Assembly: GCF_026274175.1 (NCBI RefSeq)
Contig: NZ_JAPHNL010000244.1
Span: 1 to 53,754 of the forward strand
DNA from: Streptomyces beihaiensis
GTDB taxonomy: Bacteria; Actinomycetota; Actinomycetes; Streptomycetales; Streptomycetaceae
Direction: 5' to 3'
DNA: 53,754 bases
Every line of letters begins with the position of its first letter. Position 1 is the stretch's first letter. Shown here one piece after another: positions 16,088 through 23,531 of the stretch. Under the pieces are notes generated by a model that ran no database searches, was not told the origin of the DNA, and was given only the letters and a program-made list of their open reading frames with translations. Made by a program: the position numbers and the translations under genes.

Positions 16088-17026
16088 ATGGAACCCACCG
16101 CCACCGCCACCGCCACCGCCACCGCCACCGCCACCGCCACCGCCACTATCGCCACCACGCGGCACGTCGCCGCCGTCCTGCCCCCGGACCACACCCACGA
16201 GGGTCAGGGGTTTCCCGTTCGCCGACCCTTTCCGACCTCCCGACTCCCCTTCCTCGACCCCTTCCTGATGGTCGATCAGGTCGGCCCCGTGCGTCTCGGA
16301 CCAGGTGAGGCCAAGGGAGCCGCGGACCACCCGCACCGCGGCTTCGAGACGATCGCCTACGTCCTGGACGGCGACATCGAGTACGCCGACTCGACCGGCC
16401 ACCGGGGCATCGTGCGGCCGGGTGGCGTCCAGTGGCTCACGGCGGGTAGCGGGGTCGTACACTCCGCGCTGCCCACGGAGGACTTCCTGCGCACCGGAGG
16501 GCTGCAGCACAACCTCCAGATCTGGGTGAACCTGCCGGCCGCGCACAAGGGGGACGCACCACGCACCCAGAACCGGGGGCCGGCCGAGATCCCCGTCGTG
16601 CGCACGCCCGAGGGGTCCTCGTTCAAGGTCGTCGCGGGGTCCGCGCTGGGCGTCACCGGTCCCTTCGACACGCGAGTCCCCGTGACCGTCGTACACGCCG
16701 CGCTGGCGCCGGGCGACGAGGCCGAACTGCCCGTACCCGCGGGGCACAACGCCGCGGTGTACGCCATGACCGGCAGCGCGTACGTCTCCGGTCGGCCGCT
16801 GGATGACGGAGAGCTGGCCGTGCTCGGCGACGAGGGGGCACTGGTGCGCCTCACCGGCGGGCCCATCGGCGCCGACCTGCTCTTCCTCGCCGGGGAGCCG
16901 ATCGGCGAACCGGTGGTGCGCAGCGGGCCGTTCGTGATGAACACGGAAGAGGAGATCGCCCGCGCGTGGGAGGACCACGCCTCAGGACGGCTGGGCCGTG
17001 CCGGGGGACGACGTCAGACGCCGTAG
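16088..17026 (+). CDS. Pirin family protein
   Basis: A 312-residue bicupin. The metal site is visible in the N-terminal cupin: DHPHRGFETIAYVLDGDIEY (H81, H83) and, downstream, GVVHSALPTE. Some pirins have quercetin 2,3-dioxygenase activity and others bind regulators or enzymes, so the role is open. The ATG at 16088 has GAGG at 6-base spacing. Residues 4-20 are a Thr-Ala repeat encoded by eight perfect ACCGCC hexamers, an unusual low-complexity tail before the conserved VAAVLPPDH start. The 3' end overlaps the convergent TetR gene by 13 bp. Control by that TetR protein is inferred from the shared operator. Confidence 0.9.
   Translation: MEPTATATATATATATATATIATTRHVAAVLPPDHTHEGQGFPVRRPFPTSRLPFLDPFLMVDQVGPVRLGPGEAKGAADHPHRGFETIAYVLDGDIEYADSTGHRGIVRPGGVQWLTAGSGVVHSALPTEDFLRTGGLQHNLQIWVNLPAAHKGDAPRTQNRGPAEIPVVRTPEGSSFKVVAGSALGVTGPFDTRVPVTVVHAALAPGDEAELPVPAGHNAAVYAMTGSAYVSGRPLDDGELAVLGDEGALVRLTGGPIGADLLFLAGEPIGEPVVRSGPFVMNTEEEIARAWEDHASGRLGRAGGRRQTP
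16097..16144 (+). repeat. Eight perfect ACCGCC hexamers inside the pirin gene
   Basis: Bases 16097-16144 are eight uninterrupted copies of ACCGCC, coding for (Thr-Ala)8 just after the start codon. Changes in copy number would keep the reading frame and only alter tail length. Confidence 0.95.
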
Positions 17027-17682
17027 CGCGCCAGGAACATGTCCACGCCGCCGTCCACGAGCCGCTGCGCCAGCCCTTCGCTCATCTCCACGCCGTACGA
17101 GCCGTAGACCAGGTGCGGGGAGAGAACGAGCCCCGAGAGCTGGAGCACCGCCAGCTCCATGTCCGCGATGCGCAGCACCCCGCGTTCGGTGAGGCGGCCC
17201 AGCGCCCGCACCAGCGCCGCGTGCTGCCGGGCGGGGCCGCGCTCCTGCCAGACCTCGCCGAGTTCGGGGAAGCGGCGGCGCTCACCGGCGATGACGTCGC
17301 GCAACGCGAGCACGTCGGGGGCGGCCAGGCCCGCCACCCAGGAACGGCAGGCCGCGAGCAGGTCGGCACGGACGTCGTCGGACTCGGCGAGCTGGTCCAG
17401 GATCAGGGATTCTGACGCGCCCAGCGCCTCGTCGAGCGTGCGGCCGATGACCTCCTTGAAGAGGTTCTCCTTGCTGCCGAAGTGGTTGTAGATCGTCACC
17501 TTGGACACGCCCGCCTCGGCTGCGAGCAGATCCACACCGGCCGTGAAGCCCTCGCGCAGGAAGACGCGGTGCGCCGCCTCCAGGATGGCCTGCCGCTTAC
17601 GCGCGGCACGCGCGCCGGACGGCACCGGAACCCCTTCCGCCTCAGCCTTCGCCTGCGCGGACGCGCTCTTCCCTGCGGGCAT
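17014..17682 (-). CDS. TetR/AcrR family transcriptional regulator
   Basis: A 222-residue repressor. After a charged lead, the HTH region runs RQAILEAAHRVFLREGFTAG and on through LAAEAGVSKVTIYNHFGSKENLFKEVI, the standard TetR recognition pattern. The C-terminal ligand domain includes RDVIAGERRRFPELGEVWQERGP, as in the AcrR-like C-terminal family. The ATG at 17682 follows GAGGAG; a longer frame to 17739 is less likely. The inverted repeat at 17747-17773 upstream of it is the probable autoregulatory site, also facing the SRPBCC gene. The 3' end overlaps the pirin 3' end, so the two genes are convergent. Confidence 0.92.
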   Translation of the reverse strand: MPAGKSASAQAKAEAEGVPVPSGARAARKRQAILEAAHRVFLREGFTAGVDLLAAEAGVSKVTIYNHFGSKENLFKEVIGRTLDEALGASESLILDQLAESDDVRADLLAACRSWVAGLAAPDVLALRDVIAGERRRFPELGEVWQERGPARQHAALVRALGRLTERGVLRIADMELAVLQLSGLVLSPHLVYGSYGVEMSEGLAQRLVDGGVDMFLARYGV

Positions 17683-17746
17683 CGCCACTCCTCGGTGCTT
17701 GTACTCGGTGCTCAGTCTAGGGAGTCGCGGGCCTCCCATTGCCCGT

Positions 17747-17773
17747 AACTGAACCAGACTGTATAGTTCAGTT
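17747..17773. promoter_or_regulatory. TetR autoregulatory operator between TetR and SRPBCC genes
   Basis: AACTGAAC (17747-17754) and GTTCAGTT (17766-17773) are a perfect 8-bp inverted repeat around CAGACTGTATA. The site lies 65 bp upstream of the TetR start and about 80 bp upstream of the divergent SRPBCC start. A close relative of the same sequence precedes the pirin gene. Confidence 0.7.
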
Positions 17774-17851
17774 CAGCTCGTCGAGACGCGGCGAGGAGAA
17801 CCATCCGCCGCGCACAACCCCGCCCTTCCCCGTCCATGACCGGAGGTTTCC

Positions 17852-18412
17852 GTGACCACGCACGCCCCGAGCACCCCCGCCCGCGAGTCCAGCGCCCTTT
17901 TCTCCTCCCGCGCCGAGATCACCGTCCGGGCACGTCCCGAGGAGATCTACGCGACCGTCAGCGACCTGCCGCGCAGCGGCGAGTGGAGCCCCGAATGCCT
18001 CGGCGGCAGCTGGACGACCGGTGAACCAGGCGCCGTCGGCTCCGTCTTCCGCGGCGAGAACGAGCGCGCCGCCGACGTCGTCGCCTGGGCGCCCGTGGTG
18101 CGTGGCCGCTGGACCACACACGCCGAGGTGGTCGCGGCCGAGCCGGGACGCACCTTCCGCTGGGCGATGCACGACAGCGTCGGCCGGAAGCAGGAGAGCG
18201 TCTGGGGCTTCGACATCGAGGCCGACGGCGACGGCTCACTCCTCGTGCACCACTTCCGTATGGACGGCCCCACCGAAGGGATTCGCGGCATCACCGCCGA
18301 GATGGACGAGGACGAGAAGCGGAGGTTCTTCACGCAGTGGGGTGAGAAGGTCGCCGCCGACCTGGCCGAGACCCTGCGCCGCCTCAAGCCCGTCCTCGAA
18401 CAGAGCCGGTGA
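17852..18412 (+). CDS. SRPBCC (START/polyketide-cyclase-like) family protein
   Basis: A 186-residue helix-grip protein. After a flexible lead, it reads EITVRARPEEIYATVSDLPRSGEWSPECLGGSW, the usual opening of the SRPBCC fold, and ends with a long amphipathic helix (EKVAADLAETLRRLKPVL). Such proteins bind hydrophobic ligands and sometimes act as cyclases or hydrolases; no catalytic residue can be assigned. The GTG at 17852 follows CGGAGG. It is divergent from the TetR gene with a shared operator, so it is probably induced by the same ligand, perhaps to bind it. Confidence 0.85.
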   Translation: MTTHAPSTPARESSALFSSRAEITVRARPEEIYATVSDLPRSGEWSPECLGGSWTTGEPGAVGSVFRGENERAADVVAWAPVVRGRWTTHAEVVAAEPGRTFRWAMHDSVGRKQESVWGFDIEADGDGSLLVHHFRMDGPTEGIRGITAEMDEDEKRRFFTQWGEKVAADLAETLRRLKPVLEQSR

Positions 18413-18688
18413 CCAAGCACGACCAGCGGCCAAGCACGCCCAGTGACCGAGCACGCCCAGTGACCAAGCAGAACCTCTGGCCACCCCACTGATCACTCCG
18501 CCGACCACCCCGCTGACCACCCCGCTGACCACCCCGCGGATCCGCACCGCAGGCGGCCACAGGCACATCGCCGACGCCTCCGGGCACCCCACGGCCGCCC
18601 CACCCACATCCCACAGCCACCCCGCCCACTCACAACCCCAGGACGTCCCACTCCCAGCCCCTGACATCCCTGACACCCCTGACATCCC
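18413..18688. repeat. Repeat-rich spacer with three tandem families
   Basis: The 288-bp gap between the SRPBCC stop and the ligase start holds (a) three 17-base units of the type GACCAAGCACGCCCAGT at 18411-18480, (b) three copies of GACCACCCCGCT at 18503-18537, and (c) three copies of CCTGACAYC at 18660-18688. Family (a) shares CCAAGCACG with the tract near 12.26 kb. An AAAGGG ribosome site for the next gene follows at about 18691. No promoter could be pinned down. Confidence 0.75.
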
Positions 18689-18700
18689 GAAAGGGCTTCC

Positions 18701-20287
18701 ATGTACCTCCAGCGCATAGGCAACCAGGGAATCCGGCTCGGCACCCTCTTCGAACGGGCCGCGGTCAAGCATCCGGCGAACGTCGTCGTCCTCGACCACG
18801 ACCTGGACATCGCCCCTGAGCTCGGGCGCCGCACCACGGTCGCCGAGATCGCCGACCTGATCGACGACATCGCCGGCCGGCTGTCGGCCGCCGGCGTGCG
18901 CCCAGGACGCCGGGTCGTCGTCCACAAGTCCGACAGTTTCGACATCACTCTGCTGGCCTGCGCGATCGTCCGCGTCGGCGCCGTACCGGTCATGCTCTCC
19001 CCGCAGTTGGACGGCGCGACGGTCACCGAGCTGGTCCGCCGCGCCGACCGCCCTTTCGTCCTCACCGACCAGGCCAAACTCGACGGCGAACTGCCGGCTG
19101 AGATCTTCGGGTCGGCCGAGCGGGTGCTCCTCGCCTCCGGTGAGCACCCGGAGGGGCTGTCCCTCGCCTCGCTCGCCGGAAGCCCCCGCGTCCCCGCCGT
19201 GACCCTGCCGCCGGAGCACCCGACCCTGGTCACCCACACTTCTGGCACCACCGGCATCCCCAAGCTGGCCGTGCACACCGGACACACCCTCCAGGCCCGC
19301 TACCGGCCGCAGGCGGCCGTCACCGCGCCCTTCCTGCGCGGCCGGGAGACCATCGCGCTCCATGTGTCGTTCGTGCACTCCAGGCTGATCACCGCCCTCG
19401 CGATCTCCCTCTTCCGCGGATACCCGATCCTCGTCCTCGCCGACTCCGACCCGAAGAAGGCCGCCGACCTGTTCGCGAGGATGCGTCCGGGCGTCCTGGA
19501 GGCGCACCCCAACACGTTCATGGAGTGGGAGGAGCTCGCCGACGACCCGCGCCGACCGCTCGCGAACGTCAAGCTGTACAGCAGCACCTTCGACGCCATC
19601 CACCCCCGCACCGTCCGCCGGCTGCTCGGCGCCACCCGCCGCAAGGGCGCCCTCTTCGGGCAGCTGTACGGCCAGAGCGAGGTCGGTCCGGCGGTCGTAC
19701 GCTCCTGGTCCCGCGGCGGACGCGGGCTGTGCACCGACGGGCGCTGCGTGGGGCGGCCCTTCCCCGGCATGACCGACGTCCGCGTCGTCAGCCGCGACGG
19801 ACGTCCGCCGTCGGCGGACAACCCCGGCTACATCGAGGTGCGCAGCGACGGCCGCATCGTGACCTACCTGGGCGAGCAGGAGCGTTACGACGCCCAGGTC
19901 GAGGACGGCTGGTGGCGGATGGGCGACGTCGGCTTCCGCACCGCGTGGGGCTGTGTGCACCTGCTGGACCGCGAGGTCGACCTCATCGACGGCTTCGGCT
20001 CCACCCTGGCCACCGAGGACACGCTGTTCTCGCGGCTGCCCGAACTGGCCGAGGTCATCATCGTCCCCGGCGACGACGGACGCGCCGTGCCGGTGGTGTG
20101 CACCAAGGACGACACACCACTGGACCCGGACGCGTGGCGGCGCGCCGTCGCCGGGCTGCCGCCGATGGCCGAGCCGGTGCGGTGGCGCAAGGCGGACCTG
20201 CCGCAGACGGCCACCACCAAGATCAAGAGGCTGGAGCTCGCCCGGATTCTCACCGCGGGCCCGATCACCCAGGAGGTGGGGGCGTGA
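18701..20287 (+). CDS. AMP-dependent ligase; candidate ATP-dependent diazotase / N-nitrosating enzyme (CreM-like)
   Basis: A 528-residue ANL-superfamily adenylating enzyme. Visible are the P-loop THTSGTTGIPKLAV (about 178-190), the A5-like LFGQLYGQSEVGPA, the A7/A8-like GWWRMGDVGFRTAWGCVHLLDREVDLI, and a C-terminal KIKRLEL lysine region. By family it would be an acyl-CoA synthetase. It starts an operon with CreE- and CreD-like genes that should make nitrous acid. In the cremeomycin and triacsin pathways a similar ligase (CreM, Tri17) uses ATP to activate nitrite and form a diazo or N-nitroso group. That role is inferred from context; ordinary aryl-CoA ligation is the alternative. Its TGA overlaps the next start (TGATG). 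Confidence 0.8.
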   Translation: MYLQRIGNQGIRLGTLFERAAVKHPANVVVLDHDLDIAPELGRRTTVAEIADLIDDIAGRLSAAGVRPGRRVVVHKSDSFDITLLACAIVRVGAVPVMLSPQLDGATVTELVRRADRPFVLTDQAKLDGELPAEIFGSAERVLLASGEHPEGLSLASLAGSPRVPAVTLPPEHPTLVTHTSGTTGIPKLAVHTGHTLQARYRPQAAVTAPFLRGRETIALHVSFVHSRLITALAISLFRGYPILVLADSDPKKAADLFARMRPGVLEAHPNTFMEWEELADDPRRPLANVKLYSSTFDAIHPRTVRRLLGATRRKGALFGQLYGQSEVGPAVVRSWSRGGRGLCTDGRCVGRPFPGMTDVRVVSRDGRPPSADNPGYIEVRSDGRIVTYLGEQERYDAQVEDGWWRMGDVGFRTAWGCVHLLDREVDLIDGFGSTLATEDTLFSRLPELAEVIIVPGDDGRAVPVVCTKDDTPLDPDAWRRAVAGLPPMAEPVRWRKADLPQTATTKIKRLELARILTAGPITQEVGA

Positions 20288-21489
20288 TGGCCCGCATCAT
20301 CATCGTCGGCGGCGGCATCGGCGGCCTCGCCACCGCCCTGGCCGTCGCCCGCCGCGGCCACCGCGCCGTCGTCCTTGAGCGCGCCGACCGGTTCGCGGAG
20401 ATCGGCGCGGGCATCCAGCTCGCCCCCAACGGACTGCACGCCCTGGACCTCCTCGGCCTCGGGGACACCGTCCGCGGCACGGCCGTGCGCATGGCGGAGC
20501 TGCGGTTCATGGACGGCGTGAGCGGCGCGCACGTCACCAGCCTGCCGCTCACCGAGCGCTACCGGGAACGGTTCGGCAACCCGTACGTCGTCGTACACCG
20601 CGCCGAGCTGCACACCGCCCTGCTCGACGCCTGCCGCGCCCCGGAGTTGTCCGGCCGCGTCGAACTGCGCAGCGGCTGCGCGGCGCAGGGCTACGAGCAG
20701 GACGCGGCCGGAGCCCACGTGGTCCTGGCGGGCGGCGAACGCGTCACCGGTGACGCCGTGATCGGCGCGGACGGCATCCACTCCGCGATCCGCCGCCGGC
20801 TCGTCGGCGACGGGGCGCCCCGGATCTCCGGCATCACCGTCTACCGCGCGGTCATCCCCATGGAGCGCGTCCCGGCGGCGCTGCGGCACCAGAGCGCGGT
20901 GACCTGGTGGACCGGTCCCGGCTGCCATTTCGTGCACTACCCGATCGCCGGCGGGCGTTACCTGAACCTGGCGGCCAGCAGCGACAACGGCGAGAGCCGC
21001 GCCCTCGCCTCGGTCCCGGTCGACAGCGGCGCCGTGCGCGACGAGATGGCCGCGCTCGGCTCCGACGCGCACCGGCTCCTCGCCCTCGGCGAGGACTGGA
21101 AGTCCTGGGTCCTGGTCGACCGTGACCCGGTCGACACCTGGACCGACGACCGTGTGGTGCTGCTCGGAGACGCCGCCCACCCGATGCTGCACTACGCGGC
21201 CCAGGGCGCCTGCCAGGGCCTGGAGGACGCGGTCGTCCTCGGCGGCCTCGTGGACTGCGCCGCCGACGAACTCCCCCAGCGCTTCGAGAAGTACGCCGCC
21301 CAGCGCCGCGAACGCACCGCCCGCATCCAGCTGCTGGCCCGCGAGTCCACCCGCCTGTGGCACGCCGCCGGCAGCGCCGCCACCGCGCGCGACGCGGCCC
21401 TGTCCGCCATGACCCCCGACGAACTGCACGACTACGTCGCCTGGATGCACGGCGCGCGCGTCGGCGACCCGAACGGAGAGCAGCGATGA
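20287..21489 (+). CDS. FAD-dependent aromatic monooxygenase (salicylate/3-hydroxybenzoate hydroxylase-like)
   Basis: A 400-residue class A flavoprotein hydroxylase. The Rossmann GxGxxG lies in IIIVGGGIGGLATALAVARRG (about 4-24), the DG motif in VIGADGIHSAIRRRL, and the GD motif in DDRVVLLGDAAHPMLHYAAQGACQGLEDAVVL. The closest look-alikes are salicylate and 3-hydroxybenzoate hydroxylases, which hydroxylate electron-rich aromatic acids with NAD(P)H and oxygen. The ATG overlaps the ligase stop, and its stop overlaps the CreE-like start. In the cremeomycin pathway a comparable enzyme (CreL) hydroxylates the aminobenzoate before diazotisation, so an aromatic amine or phenol substrate is plausible here. 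Confidence 0.88.
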   Translation: MARIIIVGGGIGGLATALAVARRGHRAVVLERADRFAEIGAGIQLAPNGLHALDLLGLGDTVRGTAVRMAELRFMDGVSGAHVTSLPLTERYRERFGNPYVVVHRAELHTALLDACRAPELSGRVELRSGCAAQGYEQDAAGAHVVLAGGERVTGDAVIGADGIHSAIRRRLVGDGAPRISGITVYRAVIPMERVPAALRHQSAVTWWTGPGCHFVHYPIAGGRYLNLAASSDNGESRALASVPVDSGAVRDEMAALGSDAHRLLALGEDWKSWVLVDRDPVDTWTDDRVVLLGDAAHPMLHYAAQGACQGLEDAVVLGGLVDCAADELPQRFEKYAAQRRERTARIQLLARESTRLWHAAGSAATARDAALSAMTPDELHDYVAWMHGARVGDPNGEQR

Positions 21490-23531
21490 CCGCCACGCAC
21501 ACGAAGGACCCCGGCTCGCTCGAGGTCTGCATCGTCGGCGCCGGGCCGCGCGGCCTGTCCGTGCTGGAGCGGCTGTGCGCCAACGAGCGGGCCGAGCCCG
21601 CCCACGCCTCGGTCACCGTGCACGTCGTGGACCCGTCCGCGCCGGGCGCAGGGCGGGTGTGGCGGTCGGACCAGTCCCGGCACCTGCTGATGAACACGGT
21701 GGCCTCGCAGATCACCGTCTACACCGACGAGAGCGTGAGCACCGAGGGCCCGGTGGAGCCCGGCCCCAGCCTCTACGAGTGGACCCGCGCGCTCGTCGAC
21801 GAGGCTGCCGACCGCAGCGCCGACGCGTCCCACGACGTCGACGCGGACGGCACGTACGACTCCGCCACCCTGGAAGAGGCCCGTCGGCTCGGCCCCGACA
21901 CCTACCCCACCCGCGCCTTCTACGGCCGCTACCTGCACGCTCAGTTCCAGCGGGTCGTCGCGAACGCCCCCGCCCACGTCACCGTCCAGGTCCACCGCTC
22001 CCGCGCGGTGGCGATGGCCGACACGCTCGGTGTGCCCGGCGGCCCGCAGGGAGTGCGCCTGGAGAACGGCACCCGGCTGAACGACCTCGACGCGATCGTC
22101 ATGGCCCAAGGGCACGTCCCGGCCCGGCTCACCTCACGCGAGGCGAAGACGGCGAGCCTGGCCCGTATCCACCACCTCACCTACCTGACGCCCGCCAACC
22201 CGGCGGACCTGGACCCCGGTTCCGTCCAGCCGGGCCAGACGGTGCTGCTGCGCGGGCTCGGCCTGAACTTCTTCGACCACATGGCGCTGTTCACCGTGGG
22301 CCGCGGCGGCACCTTCGTCCGCGACGAGGAGGGCAGGCTGCTGTACGTCCGCTCCGGACAGGAGCCGCGGATGTACGCCAGTTCCCGGCGCGGCATCCCG
22401 TACCACGCCCGAGGCGAGAACCAGAAGGGCGCCTACGGCCGCCACCTGCCGCGGCTGCTGACGCCCGACGTCATCGAGGACCTGCGCGCCCGCTCGGCGA
22501 GCGGCGAGGGCGTCAGCTTCCAGGGCGACCTGTGGCCGCTGATCTCCCTGGAGGTGGAGAGCGTCTACTACGGCACCCTGCTGACCAGCCTGGGGCGGGA
22601 CGCCGAACGGGAGAACTTCACCACCCGATTCCTGCGCCTGCCCGAGGCCGCGGACCGGGACGCGCTGCTCGACGCCCACGGCATCGACGCCGCGGACCGC
22701 TGGGACTGGGAGCGGCTCTCGCGGCCGTACGGCGACCGGAGGTTCACCGGCCGCGACGACTTCCGCCGCTGGCTGCTCGACTACCTGGAGAAGGACGTCG
22801 CCGAGGCCCGCGCCGGAAACGTCCACGGCCCGCTGAAAGCCGCCCTCGACGTCCTGCGCGACCTGCGCAACGAGATCCGTCTGGTGGTCGACCACGGGGG
22901 CCTGGACGGCGACTCCCACCGCGACGACCTGGAGGGCTGGTACACCCCGCTCAACGCGTTCCTCTCCATCGGCCCGCCCGCCTCCCGCATCGAGGAGATG
23001 ATCGCGCTCATCGAGGCGGGGGTGCTCGAACTGACCGGCCCCGGAACCGAGATCCGCATCGACACCGCCACCGGCGGCCGGGCGACCTTCGTGGCCCAGT
23101 CCCGTGACGTGCCGGGCTCCCCGGTCCGCTCCTACGTCCTGATCGAGGCCCGGCTGCCCGAGCCCGACCTGCGCCGCACCGACGACCCGCTGCTGCGGCA
23201 CCTGCTGGACACCGGGCAGTGCACCACGTACCGCATCCGCGGGACGCGCGGCGCCGCCTACGAGTCCGGCGGCCTCGCGGTCACCGAGCGCCCCTACCGC
23301 CTCCTCGACGCTCGCGGCAACGCCCACCCGCGCCGGTACGCCTACGGCGTGCCCACCGAGTCGGTGCACTGGGTGACCGCGGCCGGCATCCGCCCCGGTG
23401 TGGACTCGGTGACCCTCGGCGACTCGGACGCGATCGCCCGCGCCGTGCTGGCCCAGCCGCCCGCGACGCTCGTCCCCGCGGGCGTCCGCCCGGCCATGGC
23501 CGAGACGGATCTGACGGGGGTGCTGGTGTGA
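21486..23531 (+). CDS. CreE-like flavin N-oxygenase (aspartate to nitrosuccinate, inferred)
   Basis: A 681-residue FAD/NAD(P)-binding protein. It opens with VCIVGAGPRGLSVLERLCANE, the FAD loop of the large NAD_binding_9-type family, and has GRVWRSDQSRHLLMNTVASQ, VMAQGH and LLRGLGLNFFDHMALFT further on. CreE, FzmM and relatives share this architecture and length and oxidise the amino group of L-aspartate to nitrosuccinate. The next gene is a CreD-type lyase, and this pairing is the standard mark of the pathway. Start ATG at 21486 overlaps the upstream stop (ATGA). Without alignment the assignment rests on architecture plus neighbourhood; other flavoproteins of this family have unknown roles. 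Confidence 0.78.
   Translation: MTATHTKDPGSLEVCIVGAGPRGLSVLERLCANERAEPAHASVTVHVVDPSAPGAGRVWRSDQSRHLLMNTVASQITVYTDESVSTEGPVEPGPSLYEWTRALVDEAADRSADASHDVDADGTYDSATLEEARRLGPDTYPTRAFYGRYLHAQFQRVVANAPAHVTVQVHRSRAVAMADTLGVPGGPQGVRLENGTRLNDLDAIVMAQGHVPARLTSREAKTASLARIHHLTYLTPANPADLDPGSVQPGQTVLLRGLGLNFFDHMALFTVGRGGTFVRDEEGRLLYVRSGQEPRMYASSRRGIPYHARGENQKGAYGRHLPRLLTPDVIEDLRARSASGEGVSFQGDLWPLISLEVESVYYGTLLTSLGRDAERENFTTRFLRLPEAADRDALLDAHGIDAADRWDWERLSRPYGDRRFTGRDDFRRWLLDYLEKDVAEARAGNVHGPLKAALDVLRDLRNEIRLVVDHGGLDGDSHRDDLEGWYTPLNAFLSIGPPASRIEEMIALIEAGVLELTGPGTEIRIDTATGGRATFVAQSRDVPGSPVRSYVLIEARLPEPDLRRTDDPLLRHLLDTGQCTTYRIRGTRGAAYESGGLAVTERPYRLLDARGNAHPRRYAYGVPTESVHWVTAAGIRPGVDSVTLGDSDAIARAVLAQPPATLVPAGVRPAMAETDLTGVLV

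Noticed and set aside
8211-18688. CRISPR array
   Set aside because: The repeats are short, directly adjacent, differ between sites and have no unique spacers of constant length; no cas genes are present.
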